This document shows positions 43,970 through 52,671 of a stretch of DNA of 64,000 bases, in pieces. The DNA is from PALSA-1355 sp031400775. Its GTDB lineage: Bacteria; Planctomycetota; Planctomycetia; Pirellulales; PALSA-1355. The stretch's first letter is position 1, and the number at the start of each line of letters is the position of its first letter. Where the stretch lies: contig JANNQN010000055.1 in assembly GCA_031400775.1 (NCBI GenBank), positions 1 through 64,000 of the forward strand. Direction: 5' to 3'. A program made the translations under genes and the position numbers. Below the pieces are notes generated by a model that did not search any database, was not told the DNA's origin, and saw nothing but the letters and a program-made list of their open reading frames with translations.

Positions 43970-44261
43970 GGTCTCGACTCCTGCCTAAGAATGTGAGGGA
44001 CTTTAGAATTCGCGCGCAGCGCGTCAGGGGGTCGGGTGTGCAAATCGTGCGCCGACCGCTGGCAAGACCTGCTTGCTAAGCTCGGCGCGTTGGTATGTCC
44101 ATGCTCGCAATGAGGTTACACTTGGCTAGCCTGCGGTGCGTTCAACCCCTCGAGGGCGAGTTGGCCGCTTAAAGACTATGCAGCCACACGCCGGCCATCA
44201 GTTTAGCGGCTGAATTTGTAAGCACAAGCAAATCCTGGCAGGGGGATAGGCCTGCTCCGTT
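43970..44261. other. Intergenic region upstream of the type III glutamine synthetase gene
   Basis: 292 bases without a gene. It should hold the promoter of the glutamine synthetase gene and the terminator of the MMPL gene. A GGCAGG/CCTGCT partial hairpin at 44236-44258 lies just beyond the MMPL stop but lacks a T-run. No sigma-54 element was seen. Confidence 0.4.
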
Positions 44262-46655
44262 TCACGATTGCACGACGGCCGGATCGACGATCGATTCGTC
44301 GTCAAAGCTCGCGAGCCGAACTCGGGACTCCGGCGGTCCACCGCCCCCCTGCCCTCGGCGCTCCAGGAGCGCCAGAAACGCCGGCACCAGAATGGGCCGC
44401 ACCACGCAGGTATCCAGCATCACGCCCAGCGCCAGGGCGAAACCCAGCTCCAGCATGCCGCGCAGGGTGCTGCTCATCATCGAGATGAACGTGCCTGCCA
44501 TGATGATGCCGCAACTGGTGATGATGCCGCCGGTGCGCGCCACGGCCCGACGCAGCCCCTCGATCGGTCCTCGCAGGCGCTGCTCTTCCAGGACTCGCGT
44601 AACCAGGTAGATGTTGTAGTCTTCACCCACCGCGATCAGGATGACGAACAAGAAGATGGGTACCTTCCAGTCCAGCCCGTGATAGGCCTCGCCGTACAGC
44701 CAGGAAAAATACACCTGCGTCAGGCCGATCGTGACAAAGTAGCTCAACAGCACCGACAAGATCAGGTACATGCACACCAGCGGCCGCCGCAACAGCACGA
44801 TCAACACCGCCAACACGGCCAGCACGACCAGTTTCTGAATCAGCCAGCGGTCGCTTTCGGTGACCTGCGCCAGATCGCGAATGCCGACGGTCGTGCCCAC
44901 GTAGGCGAATTTCGTGCCCTGCCAGGGCGAGCCGGGTTCGTCGCGCAAGCCGTCGAGAAACCGCTCGACCCGATCGAGCGTCTGCAAGGCCTGGGGCGAA
45001 AAGGGCTCGTCGCGAAAGACCAGATCGAAACGCGCTACGTCGCCGGCCAACTCCGGCACCTGCGTCAAGAACCGGGACTTGGTGATCTTGTGCCGCCGGG
45101 CTGCCAACTTCTTCAGCCCGCTCGAACGAAACGGCTGAAAGTATCCCGGTGTATCGCCGGTCGGCTCCGACATGCTGCGCACGGAGGAAATGCCATCGAG
45201 TTCGTAGAATTGCTTGGTGAGCCGTCCGATTTCGCGCTCGCCGTCGGGCTGGTTGAAATGTGCATCCTGCTTGAGCGCCAAGACGGTGATCGGCGCCATC
45301 TCTCCGGCCGGAAAATGCCGCTTGGCCAGTTCGGCCCCTTGGACGCTCGGCGAGCTGGGCTCCAACTCGCTGAGAAAGTCGTACGTCAGCTCGACCGAAA
45401 GCCCTCGCCAGGCCATCGGCGCCAACAGCAACAGGCTGGCCACGAGAATTAAACCGGGATGCGAAGTGATGACGCGACTGGCCCACTCCCAGAAACGATT
45501 GGCGGGCCGCTCATCCGTCTCCTGCTGCTCGAGCGTGCCAGTCCGCCGGGCGCGAACGCCAAATGGCCAGAACACGGCCCGTCCACTGGCGCGAAGCAGG
45601 GCAGGGGCCAAAGTCAAGCAGGCCAACAGCGTAATCGCCAGGCACACGGCGATGGCCGGCCCGCTGTTGCGAAACTTGCCGAAGTCGGCGAAGTACATCG
45701 TGCCCAAGCCGACAATCGTGGTCATGGCGCTGCCGACCAGCGCGCCGCCGACGCGTCCTACCGCTTCGGCCGCGGCCGTCGCCTGATCCAAGCCGCGCTC
45801 CAGTTCTTCTTTGTAGCGCGCGATCAGAAACAGGCAGAAATCCGTGCCGGCGCCAAACAAGATCACGACGATGAAGATTTTCGTGGTGGTAAAGACCTTG
45901 AAGTTCCACCATGAGAAACCGTCGACCTTCGAAACCTGCGTAGCCAGCGCCAAGATGTCGATCGAAACGAACAACGACACGCCGATCGTCACCAGTGGAA
46001 TCGATACCAACAGCGGAGCCCGATAAACGACCAACAAGATGATGATCACCAGGGCCACGGTGATCAGCTCGGTGCTCTTGATGCTCTCGGCCGCGGAGCG
46101 GAGCATGTCGCCCCCCACGGCGGCCGGACCGCTGATGCCGACATTCAAGCCCGCAGGAGCCTTCTCGCGCGACTTGGCCAGCAGTCGCTGCACTTCCTCG
46201 ATCAAGACGATGTTGCCGGCGGCCATGAACTCGTTCTTGATTTGCAATAGCGTGACCGCGGCCTGGCCGTTGGCGCTTACTCGGCTGGTGAGCTTGTCGC
46301 CGATGACGTCGGTGTTTCGATTGCGGACCTCGACGATCGGCAGTTCGCTTTGATGCTGACGGAACAGTTCAGCCAGCGAGTCGGACCAAAGCAGATCGGC
46401 CGGCGACAGCGGGCCGTCGGGCCGCTCGACCACGACCGCCATTTCGCTTTTGCTCAACTGCGCGGGAAAGGCTTGGTTCAGCAGCCGCTCGCCCTCGACG
46501 CTGGGGAGCGAGGCCGGAAGGTAGGCCAGATCGCCGTCGTGCGTGACGTCGTTCCAGCGCGGCGCGACGCGGTGAAGCCCCACCGCCAACAGCAACCAAC
46601 AAACGACCACCAGGGCCCATCGTCGCGCAATCAATGCCCCCAGCCAGTCGAACAT
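44262..46655 (-). CDS. RND-superfamily MMPL exporter
   Basis: A 797-residue inner membrane protein of the MMPL branch of the RND superfamily. It starts with one span (residues about 10-27, RRWALVVVCWLLLAVGL), a periplasmic loop (about 30-190), a bundle of five helices (about 190-370) carrying VILFGAGTDFCLFLIARYKE, whose GxxxDF/Y proton-relay motif is typical, another single span (about 400-425), a second loop and a second five-helix bundle (about 650-770) with VILIAVGEDYNIYLVTRVLE. This two-fold repeat is the family plan. Such proteins export lipids, hopanoids or polyketide-like products by proton antiport. The cargo is unknown. GGGAAG lies 8 bases before the ATG at 46655. Confidence 0.93.
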   Translation of the reverse strand: MFDWLGALIARRWALVVVCWLLLAVGLHRVAPRWNDVTHDGDLAYLPASLPSVEGERLLNQAFPAQLSKSEMAVVVERPDGPLSPADLLWSDSLAELFRQHQSELPIVEVRNRNTDVIGDKLTSRVSANGQAAVTLLQIKNEFMAAGNIVLIEEVQRLLAKSREKAPAGLNVGISGPAAVGGDMLRSAAESIKSTELITVALVIIILLVVYRAPLLVSIPLVTIGVSLFVSIDILALATQVSKVDGFSWWNFKVFTTTKIFIVVILFGAGTDFCLFLIARYKEELERGLDQATAAAEAVGRVGGALVGSAMTTIVGLGTMYFADFGKFRNSGPAIAVCLAITLLACLTLAPALLRASGRAVFWPFGVRARRTGTLEQQETDERPANRFWEWASRVITSHPGLILVASLLLLAPMAWRGLSVELTYDFLSELEPSSPSVQGAELAKRHFPAGEMAPITVLALKQDAHFNQPDGEREIGRLTKQFYELDGISSVRSMSEPTGDTPGYFQPFRSSGLKKLAARRHKITKSRFLTQVPELAGDVARFDLVFRDEPFSPQALQTLDRVERFLDGLRDEPGSPWQGTKFAYVGTTVGIRDLAQVTESDRWLIQKLVVLAVLAVLIVLLRRPLVCMYLILSVLLSYFVTIGLTQVYFSWLYGEAYHGLDWKVPIFLFVILIAVGEDYNIYLVTRVLEEQRLRGPIEGLRRAVARTGGIITSCGIIMAGTFISMMSSTLRGMLELGFALALGVMLDTCVVRPILVPAFLALLERRGQGGGGPPESRVRLASFDDESIVDPAVVQS

Positions 46656-46871
46656 GCACCGCACTTCCCGTGGATTCGTGAATTGCCGATGGCTCTGGTT
46701 CAAGAGAGCCCGCCCACGAATACAAATCCTAGCGGTTTGCGAAGGCAAATCCAAGCTGCCGGGTGCTGGCAAATGAGCGCGACGGGCCATCCTACTGGGA
46801 AACTACAAGACGGCGGCCACTCCTTGTCACGCAAATGTCGGATGATGCTTTGCGATCCAGGCCTTAACATC

Positions 46872-47267
46872 TTAGTGAAGCGTCTTAGCCTCCTTGAGAA
46901 GCTCGGTTGCATCCGTCGCCGAGACAACTCCCTCTGAATCATAGGCCAGATCGTTTCGCTTGCGACGGCAGCGATCGAGGTAGTCGGCGGTCTTATTGAC
47001 GGATGAGCCAAGGGCGAGCTTCAGGGCCTGGAAAGTCGCTTGATGAGCGCCCTGGCCCTTCACCCTGTAGCCCGCACACGCAACGGCCATTTTTGCGGCA
47101 AGGAGAGCGGCCTGATAGGCGATGGAAAAGCGATTATCCGCGGAGAGCTCTTTGATCGCGGCGTCACCTAAGTTCCGCTCAATGGCTGCACGCAGGTCAT
47201 CGAGCTCGGCTTTGCTCGTGACGTGCGGTTCGACGCGGCCTTGATTTTGCAAATTCTTCCAAGTCAT
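46872..47267 (-). CDS. HEPN domain protein (toxin-like partner of the MNT gene)
   Basis: A 131-residue helical protein. Its C-terminal half carries a HEPN signature RKRNDLAYD (102-110): Arg104-Asn105 followed by four-residue spacing to Tyr109 in place of the His of catalytic RxxxxH RNases. The rest (SIAYQAALLAAKMAVACAGY, AHQATFQALKLAL) matches the HEPN four-helix bundle. In related MNT/HEPN pairs HEPN is the toxin. The start ATG at 47267 lies 71 bases inside the preceding MNT gene, so the two are translated from overlapping frames. GCAGGCG stands about 8 bases before the ATG. The altered motif makes RNase activity uncertain. Confidence 0.82.
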   Translation of the reverse strand: MTWKNLQNQGRVEPHVTSKAELDDLRAAIERNLGDAAIKELSADNRFSIAYQAALLAAKMAVACAGYRVKGQGAHQATFQALKLALGSSVNKTADYLDRCRRKRNDLAYDSEGVVSATDATELLKEAKTLH

Positions 47268-47841
47268 GTTCGGCGCCTGCAACGAAGATTTTCTCTTTTG
47301 CAAGCACTGACCGCAAGAAGTGATTTTTGCGTCCGAGCTTCTCGGCAAAATCGCTAGGGGAATAGACCGTCACATTGACAGGTCGACCCAGGCGACTCTC
47401 GGCTTTTGCGAGAGCAGGAGTGAGGCCGGAGAGCGTGGTTCGGCCGACGAGCAACAAATCAACATCGCTCCCGGAGCGCTCTTCGCCCCTGGCGACTGAG
47501 CCATGGACGAAGGCGACCTTGATCGACTTCGAGTGTGGGCGGAGAACATCGCGGAGAACATCCACAAGCCCCACCGTCTTCGTCAATAGGCTCCGCAGCT
47601 CCGGCAACAGGGGGCATTCCGGGTTTGCCGCGAAATAAGCTCTGTTTCCCTCGGTCCACTTTTTGAGGATCCCCGCCTGGACAAGCGACGCTAGCGGCCG
47701 TTGCAGGGTTGAAGGCGTGCGAGTGAGGCGTCTTGCCAGGTCATGCAAGTACCACGGCTTCTCCCGTTCCAGCAGCAGGGCGGTTAGTATCTCCTGGACG
47801 GACCTGGAGAGCAGGGGGTCGAGGGAGTTTCCTGTACGCAT
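47197..47841 (-). CDS. wHTH-MNT nucleotidyltransferase (antitoxin-like)
   Basis: A 214-residue two-domain protein. Residues about 5-80 form a winged helix (VQEILTALLLEREKPWYLHD, TPSTLQRPLASLVQAGILKK), so it can bind DNA. Residues about 105-190 are a minimal nucleotidyltransferase: GSVARGEERSGSDVDLLLV (114-132), with Asp126 and Asp128 binding the catalytic metal. MNT proteins of this sort neutralise HEPN partners by adding AMP to them. The ATG at 47841 is chosen over the TTG at 47862 because a near-consensus promoter ends 8 bases before it and no ribosome binding site exists, suggesting a leaderless mRNA. It overlaps the HEPN gene by 71 bases. Confidence 0.85.
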   Translation of the reverse strand: MRTGNSLDPLLSRSVQEILTALLLEREKPWYLHDLARRLTRTPSTLQRPLASLVQAGILKKWTEGNRAYFAANPECPLLPELRSLLTKTVGLVDVLRDVLRPHSKSIKVAFVHGSVARGEERSGSDVDLLLVGRTTLSGLTPALAKAESRLGRPVNVTVYSPSDFAEKLGRKNHFLRSVLAKEKIFVAGAEHDLEEFAKSRPRRTARHEQSRAR

Positions 47842-47849
47842 AATACGTA

Positions 47850-47878
47850 AGTATAGACGCAAAACGCGTACATGTCAA
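47850..47878 (-). promoter_or_regulatory. Near-consensus promoter of the MNT-HEPN operon
   Basis: On the minus strand TTGACA (47878-47873), a spacer of exactly 17 bases and TATACT (47855-47850) precede the MNT start codon by 8 bases, so transcription should begin at or within 2 bases of the ATG. Inverted repeats overlap it: GTACGC (47834-47839) with GCGTAC (47866-47871), ACGC/GCGT inside the spacer, and the palindrome TACGTA next to the -10. This is a suitable place for autorepression by the winged helix of the MNT protein. Confidence 0.78.
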
Positions 47879-47947
47879 ACGTTTTCATTCAGCAGTCGGG
47901 GGGTGCCATGTAGGTCGAAGCTGGCAAAAGAGCAAAAGCACAAAGGG

Positions 47948-48967
47948 CTACTTGAACCGCTTCCTTAGCACCCACATCACCGCACAAGCGAAGATCGCTA
48001 GCAGTGCGGAACTTGGCTCAGGGACGGTTGCCACGCGGAATCCAATACCGGCGTCCTCGCCCACCGGGAGGATGTCGAACCGGCGCGAGGACCGCAAGTC
48101 GCTCGCGATGCCGACCCACAAACCACCCCGCAAACCCCGACGCGAGCCGCTAATCAAGGCTTCGTTCCACTCAATTAAGTTGCCCCCTTGGTCCGAAGTG
48201 CCGTAGAAGCTCTCGCTCAACGGTCCGGCGCTGCCGACGGTCGTCAAGTTGCCATTCTGGCTGTTCCAATCAGCGCCTGCGTTGTAGTTGGCGACGTTGG
48301 CCCCCGGATTGCTGATGTCGCCTACGCTGTTGGCGGTGGCGATCGTGGGCGCGTTGTTGCTGCGCGTGGGATAAAGCCAGTAATCGTCCGCATCGCCACC
48401 CTGCGCAGCCGGCTGATGGTGGGCCGCCTTGTACCACTCGTTTTCGCTGGTCAGAAACCACGTCGCGCCGCCGTTGCGAGTGATGCTCAGACCGTTGCTG
48501 GGCGTGGGCGTGCCGCCTAAGAGCGTGTACGCGCCAGTTTCCGTGTCGCCGGTCCCCTGCCCGTTGTGCAGCCAGTTGGCAAAGCGGATCGAATCGTACC
48601 AACTCACATGGTTCACGGGCTTGTCGCCCATATCGGTCGTCGCGGCGTAGGTAAAGCTGCCGCTGACGCCACTGCGCGTGATCCCGCCCCTACGTATTAA
48701 CAAGGTGCCCATACTTGTGTTGTACAGGGCCAACGGATCGCTGGCGGCCTTGGCGTTCAAGAACTCGGAGTACTGGGCGTTGGTCACTTCCGACGTGCCG
48801 ATGTTGTAGGCATAGCCGACGCCGCCGTACAAGTTCCCAGTTGATGGGTCGTTGGCGTTGCCCGCATTGCCGACGGGGACCGTGTCGATCGTGACGGCCG
48901 AAGTCGCCAGCGGCGCGACGAGGAACGTCGCACAGAGAAGAATTAGCGAACAGAGAATGCGGGTCAT
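47948..48967 (-). CDS. Formylglycine-generating-enzyme-like PEP-CTERM protein
   Basis: A 339-residue exported protein: a signal peptide (1-23, ending in ATSA), a SUMF1 / FGE-sulfatase fold (about 28-310), and a PEP-CTERM tail (VPEPSSALLAIFACAVMWVL, then RKRFK). Fold landmarks are GVGYAYNIGTSEVTNAQYSE, KPVNHVSWYDSIRFANWLH, TWFLTSENEWYKAAHHQPA, YYWLYPTRSN-like DDYWLYPTRSN, GGNLIEWNEALISGSRRGLR and a final RSSRRFDILPVGEDAGIGFR. The second half resembles C-type-lectin-like sulfatase-modifying domains, but the active-site Cys pair of true FGE is not evident, so a binding role is more likely. No exosortase gene is nearby. Confidence 0.88.
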   Translation of the reverse strand: MTRILCSLILLCATFLVAPLATSAVTIDTVPVGNAGNANDPSTGNLYGGVGYAYNIGTSEVTNAQYSEFLNAKAASDPLALYNTSMGTLLIRRGGITRSGVSGSFTYAATTDMGDKPVNHVSWYDSIRFANWLHNGQGTGDTETGAYTLLGGTPTPSNGLSITRNGGATWFLTSENEWYKAAHHQPAAQGGDADDYWLYPTRSNNAPTIATANSVGDISNPGANVANYNAGADWNSQNGNLTTVGSAGPLSESFYGTSDQGGNLIEWNEALISGSRRGLRGGLWVGIASDLRSSRRFDILPVGEDAGIGFRVATVPEPSSALLAIFACAVMWVLRKRFK

Positions 48968-49016
48968 TAGCGGGCTCGTGAGGCTGTTGTCAGCGTCATC
49001 GTTTACAGGCCAGCAA

Positions 49017-49072
49017 AGAAACAGGGCGCTGGCGTTCCACCGGCAATGGCGGAGCGCAAGCGCCCTGTTTCT
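49017..49072. repeat. Long inverted repeat (14-bp arms)
   Basis: AGAAACAGGGCGCT at 49017-49030 is perfectly inverted at 49059-49072, enclosing 28 bases that include GGCAATGGCGGAGCG. No T-run follows on either side, so it looks less like a terminator and more like a dispersed REP/MITE-type palindrome. Confidence 0.7.
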
Positions 49073-49285
49073 GGGGAGAATCGAGTTGTGGTTGTCACTA
49101 GCGTGCTCCGTTTAGGTCGTCCCGGTGCGTCGTAGCGAGCGAAAGTTCACGCTTAGCATCGCGACCAGCCACCCGAGCGTCAAGTAATTTTGACCCGCCC
49201 GAAGAATTCTTGAGATTTCTGAGAATACCGGGACTCCGGTCGGTGGCCCGGTTCGTGAGACGCCCCGGCAGCTACGAGGTGTTCG

Positions 49286-49314
49286 GGGACAAGCGTGAAG
49301 CAGTAGCTTGTCCC
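49286..49314. repeat. Short inverted repeat (9-bp arms)
   Basis: GGGACAAGC (49286-49294) and GCTTGTCCC (49306-49314) form a 9-bp stem with an 11-base loop. A few A residues follow on the plus strand but no T-run on the minus strand, so a role as terminator for the upstream S41 peptidase gene (minus strand) is doubtful. Confidence 0.6.
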
Positions 49315-49430
49315 TGAAAATGCCACCGCACGGTTTCCGCCAGAGTCTCGAAGGCATAAGCGGACGAGCTTCGCGCAGGTCGCTATCACCAACAAGACGC
49401 GTTTCAGCCAACGGCGCCCCGGTGCGCGCC

Positions 49431-51071
49431 CTAACGGCTGGCGGTCTGGCTGCGTGCGGCTTGCAGGCCGGCATTCAGCACGGCGTCGTCGGCCGGGTCG
49501 TTGGCGGCCGTTTGTCCGCCCGTCACGGGGCGAGCCACGCGGTGTACGGCGATGTCGGGCTGGACACCCACGTTGCTGATCGGGTGTCCGCTGGGCGAAT
49601 AGAACTTGGCCGTCGTCAATCGCACGCCCGATCCGGCCAGGCTCAGCGGGAAGATACCCTGGACCGAACCTTTGCCGTAGCTCCGCTCACCCACCAGGTT
49701 GCCGCGACGATGATCGCGAATGGCTCCGGCGAAAATCTCGCTGGCGCTGGCGCTCTCGCCGTCGATCAGCACGACCAACGGAACTCGCCACGTGCCGGCC
49801 TTGTGCGCCGTGTAGTTGAAATCTTCCAGCGGGCTGCGGCCCCGCGTCGAGACGATGATGCCTTCCTCGACGAACTTGTCGGCCACTTCGACCGAGGAGG
49901 TCAGCAGGCCGCCCGGGTTGCCGCGCAGATCCATGATCAGGCACTTCATGCCCTGGCGGTGCAGCTTCCACAGGGCGGCGTCCAGGTCGCGACTGGTCGT
50001 CTTCTGGAAGCAGGTCAATTTCAGATAGCCGACGCCCGAGTCGGCGTCGATGATCTTCACTTCGTCGACGCTGGGCACTTCGACGTGCTCGCGGCGAATC
50101 GACAACCGGCGCGATGAGCCGTTGGAGCCGACTACGACGATCTTGACGATGCTGTTTTCCTGACCTTGCAGCAGGTCGGCGGCCTGATCGGTGGTCATCT
50201 CGGACGTGGCTTTTCCGTCGACCTCGGCGATCCGATCACCGGCGTGCAAGCCCGCTCGCTCGGCAGGGCTGCCGCTGATGACTTTGACGATCGCCAAGGC
50301 GCCGCCAGAAGCCTTCAATTCGATGCCCAAGCCCACGAAGTTGCCTTCGATCTGGGAGTAGACATCGTTGAGCTGATCGCTGGTCAGGTAGGCCGAATAG
50401 GCGTCCAGGGCACCGATGGCACCGCAGGCATATTCCAAAGCCACCGAAGTGACGGGCAGCTGCAAGTGCTGCTGGGCCAACTGGCCGACGGCCGAAACGG
50501 CGTCGACAGCCTGTTGCCGCGTGGTGATCTGGCGAGTTTGCAACAGGCGTCGCAGGCGGCCGGTGAAGGCGTCTAGATCGGCGGGAGTGCGACGAGCCAG
50601 GTTCTGCTCGACAAACGCTTTCTCATGCAGCGCGATTTCAAGGTCTTGCGTGCCGCGAGCCACGAGCGCCGCCCAGTTGGGGCTGGTCACGTAGTGCGAC
50701 TCGATCTTCACCAGGACTTCCGAGTACAGGCTCAAGGCCTGCCGTTCGGGCAGCGTGGTCAGGGCCCGCAGAAAGCTGGAATCGCCATAGCGGCGTCCCA
50801 GGTCGTAGTGGATTTTGGCCAGATTGTGGCGGTCGCCGATCGTGGGCTCGTTCGGATGATCGCGCAGGGCCTCTTCGTAGACCGTCAGCGCCTCGCCCCA
50901 ACGACGTTCGCCCTCGAGTTGCGAAGCGCGGTGCAAAACTCCGTCCAGTTCCGCCACCGAGATCTGTCCGGTCGGTGGAACAATGCGGACTTCGGCAACG
51001 GCCGGCGCGGCCAGGAAGGCAAGGAGGATCGCACAGAGCAACCATCGTCGCGGCCGCGTGATGTTTTGCAT
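49431..51071 (-). CDS. S41 (Prc/CtpA-type) carboxy-terminal processing peptidase
   Basis: A 546-residue exported serine peptidase. A signal peptide (about 8-25, WLLCAILLAFLAAPAVA) is followed by an N-terminal helical region (about 35-235) with tetratricopeptide-like composition (AELDGVLHRASQLEGERRWGE), a PDZ domain (about 243-321, GLGIELKASGGALAIVKVIS) that binds substrate C-termini, and the S41 catalytic core. The catalytic Ser is Ser442 in DGESASASEIFAGA and the Lys general base is Lys467 in GERSYGKGSVQ, 25 residues apart as in Prc. It probably cleaves unfolded or tagged periplasmic proteins. The ATG at 51071 is chosen as it opens the signal peptide. Confidence 0.92.
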   Translation of the reverse strand: MQNITRPRRWLLCAILLAFLAAPAVAEVRIVPPTGQISVAELDGVLHRASQLEGERRWGEALTVYEEALRDHPNEPTIGDRHNLAKIHYDLGRRYGDSSFLRALTTLPERQALSLYSEVLVKIESHYVTSPNWAALVARGTQDLEIALHEKAFVEQNLARRTPADLDAFTGRLRRLLQTRQITTRQQAVDAVSAVGQLAQQHLQLPVTSVALEYACGAIGALDAYSAYLTSDQLNDVYSQIEGNFVGLGIELKASGGALAIVKVISGSPAERAGLHAGDRIAEVDGKATSEMTTDQAADLLQGQENSIVKIVVVGSNGSSRRLSIRREHVEVPSVDEVKIIDADSGVGYLKLTCFQKTTSRDLDAALWKLHRQGMKCLIMDLRGNPGGLLTSSVEVADKFVEEGIIVSTRGRSPLEDFNYTAHKAGTWRVPLVVLIDGESASASEIFAGAIRDHRRGNLVGERSYGKGSVQGIFPLSLAGSGVRLTTAKFYSPSGHPISNVGVQPDIAVHRVARPVTGGQTAANDPADDAVLNAGLQAARSQTASR

Positions 51072-51627
51072 GAGCTCTTTCGTTCTGGGCTGACAGAGCT
51101 CCACGGCGCGCATCAAGCGCAACGGGGGCTGGGCAATCGGTTGAAATGAGCCGCGCCGCGCGTATTCGGCCATGAAGACTTCTGCGGAAGGCTCGTCTCG
51201 TGATGTCGTTCAAACGGAGGCCGGAAAGGCGGGTCCGGGGCTTCGGCCTGTTTCAATATAGGTCACGAAATGGCTGCGGTCAAAAAACGTCGGCAACTTT
51301 TTTTCGCACTGGCAGTGCGCGCATCCGTCAAAACCCGCGCCACGGGGTGCGCGCCGCGGCGGATGTACCCAGTGTTCTCAGGAAACGGCCCGCGCCGAAT
51401 GCTCCCGACGTGGCGAGCAGGCCGTGCGCGCGGCCAGGGTAAAACTTGCGGTCGCGCCAGGTGACGGAAAATCCGCTACAGGCCGCCCCCGCGGATGCTG
51501 GCATGTCGTGCCGTATAAGCCCCCTTTGCGATAGACAACCCGCGATGTCCAACTGGCCATATCCAACTGGACAGTCTCGCTCGCTCGGGGCCGGCTTGGA
51601 CACGTCGCAATCCGGGAGCCGCCCGCG
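51072..51627. other. Intergenic region upstream of the S41 peptidase gene
   Basis: 556 bases with no supported gene. It separates the S41 gene (minus) from the stop of the oxidoreductase gene (minus). Open frames of 60-190 codons overlap on both strands, are Arg/Pro-rich and lack ribosome binding sites. The region should hold the peptidase promoter; no clear -10/-35 pair or hairpin was seen. Confidence 0.45.
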
Positions 51628-52671
51628 CTACACGCTTACCAGCCGCCGCTTGCGGATGCTCTCGGTCTGCTTTTGACACAGGACCACCGCGTCGCGTGCC
51701 AGCTCGCCGTCCAATAGGGCCGAGCGCCGGCCGCTCTTGACCGTCTTTTGAGCTTCGGCCAACTCGCTGACAAACGCGTCGACCGGATCGGCTGAGGCCA
51801 TCGTGGGCCGCTGGACTTTGCCGTCCGCCAATAGCACGGTCAGGGGCATATTCACCTCGGGCTTGCCGTCGATGACCGCGAAATCGTAGAGAAGTGTCCC
51901 CTTCTCGAAGTGAATCTCGAAGCCCGCGCAGAATCCACGCCCTTGCTGGTGGATCACGCCGCTCTCGGCGCTGACGACCAGCCGGCGATCTTCAAACAGG
52001 TATTGCGAGGTGAAATACTCGGCCACGTCGCCGCGCATGCGACCGGTCGCGAATACCGCCTGGGGCATGCCGCACAGCAAGCGGATGAAATGCGCGTCGT
52101 GGACGTGCAGGTCGAGCATCGGCCCGCCGACCTTTTTGGGATCGTAGAAGTCCTTGAGCCACAGCGGGTCGGAGATCACGCGCTTGAAGTGCCCGCCTAG
52201 CAGCCGGCCCAGCTTGCCGCGCCGCGCGGTCTCATAGGCGTAGCCGTACTCGGGAAAGAACGGGAGCACCTGGCCGATCATCAACTGCTTGCCGACAGCC
52301 CCTGCCGTTTTGACCATGCGGTTCGCGTCGGCCGCCGAAAGCGCAATCGGCTTTTCACAAAAGACATGCTTGCCCGCCTTCAAGGCCGCGATCGCCACTT
52401 CGGCGTGCGCCGCCGGCGGAAGGCAGATGTCGATGACGTCGATCTTGGGATTGGCCAGCATGTCGCCGAGCTTTTCATACTTTTCGATGCCCGACAGATC
52501 CATCTTCTCGCCGGCCGGTCCAAAATTGCCTTTGATCGTCCGCCAATCGCCGGCCAACCGCGCGCGATCTTGCTCGCACACGGCGGCGACTTTCGCGCCC
52601 TTAAGTTTCTGATACGCCAGATAGTGAATCATGCCCATGAAGCCGATGCCGGCGATGCCGATGCGAATCAT
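51628..52671 (-). CDS. Gfo/Idh/MocA family oxidoreductase
   Basis: A 347-residue NAD(P)-dependent sugar or inositol oxidoreductase. The N-terminal Rossmann domain starts IRIGIAGIGFMGMIHYLAYQ, with VAAVCEQDRARLAG following, DVIDICLPPAAHAEVAIAAL, and the signature GKHVFCEKPIALSAADANRM, whose EKP motif carries the catalytic Lys. The C-terminal alpha/beta domain starts near residue 130 (FFPEYGYAYETARRGKLGRL) and includes GGPMLDLHVHDAHFIRLLCG, with the metal/substrate-binding His residues. It resembles the many such enzymes that planctomycetes use for exotic sugars. Substrate unknown. The ATG at 52671 has AGGA 11 bases upstream. Confidence 0.92.
   Translation of the reverse strand: MIRIGIAGIGFMGMIHYLAYQKLKGAKVAAVCEQDRARLAGDWRTIKGNFGPAGEKMDLSGIEKYEKLGDMLANPKIDVIDICLPPAAHAEVAIAALKAGKHVFCEKPIALSAADANRMVKTAGAVGKQLMIGQVLPFFPEYGYAYETARRGKLGRLLGGHFKRVISDPLWLKDFYDPKKVGGPMLDLHVHDAHFIRLLCGMPQAVFATGRMRGDVAEYFTSQYLFEDRRLVVSAESGVIHQQGRGFCAGFEIHFEKGTLLYDFAVIDGKPEVNMPLTVLLADGKVQRPTMASADPVDAFVSELAEAQKTVKSGRRSALLDGELARDAVVLCQKQTESIRKRRLVSV

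Larger units (their letters stand above)
48968..49430. other. Intergenic region with two hairpin-forming repeats
   Basis: 463 bases between the PEP-CTERM FGE-like gene and the S41 peptidase gene, both on the minus strand. It contains two palindromic repeats (listed separately). A minus-strand open frame at 49112-49474 runs through the second repeat and overlaps the peptidase 3' end; it is not supported. Confidence 0.55.

Noticed and set aside
49112..49474. A 120-codon minus-strand frame after the S41 peptidase gene.
   Set aside because: It spans a palindromic repeat, overlaps the peptidase 3' end, and has no ribosome binding site.
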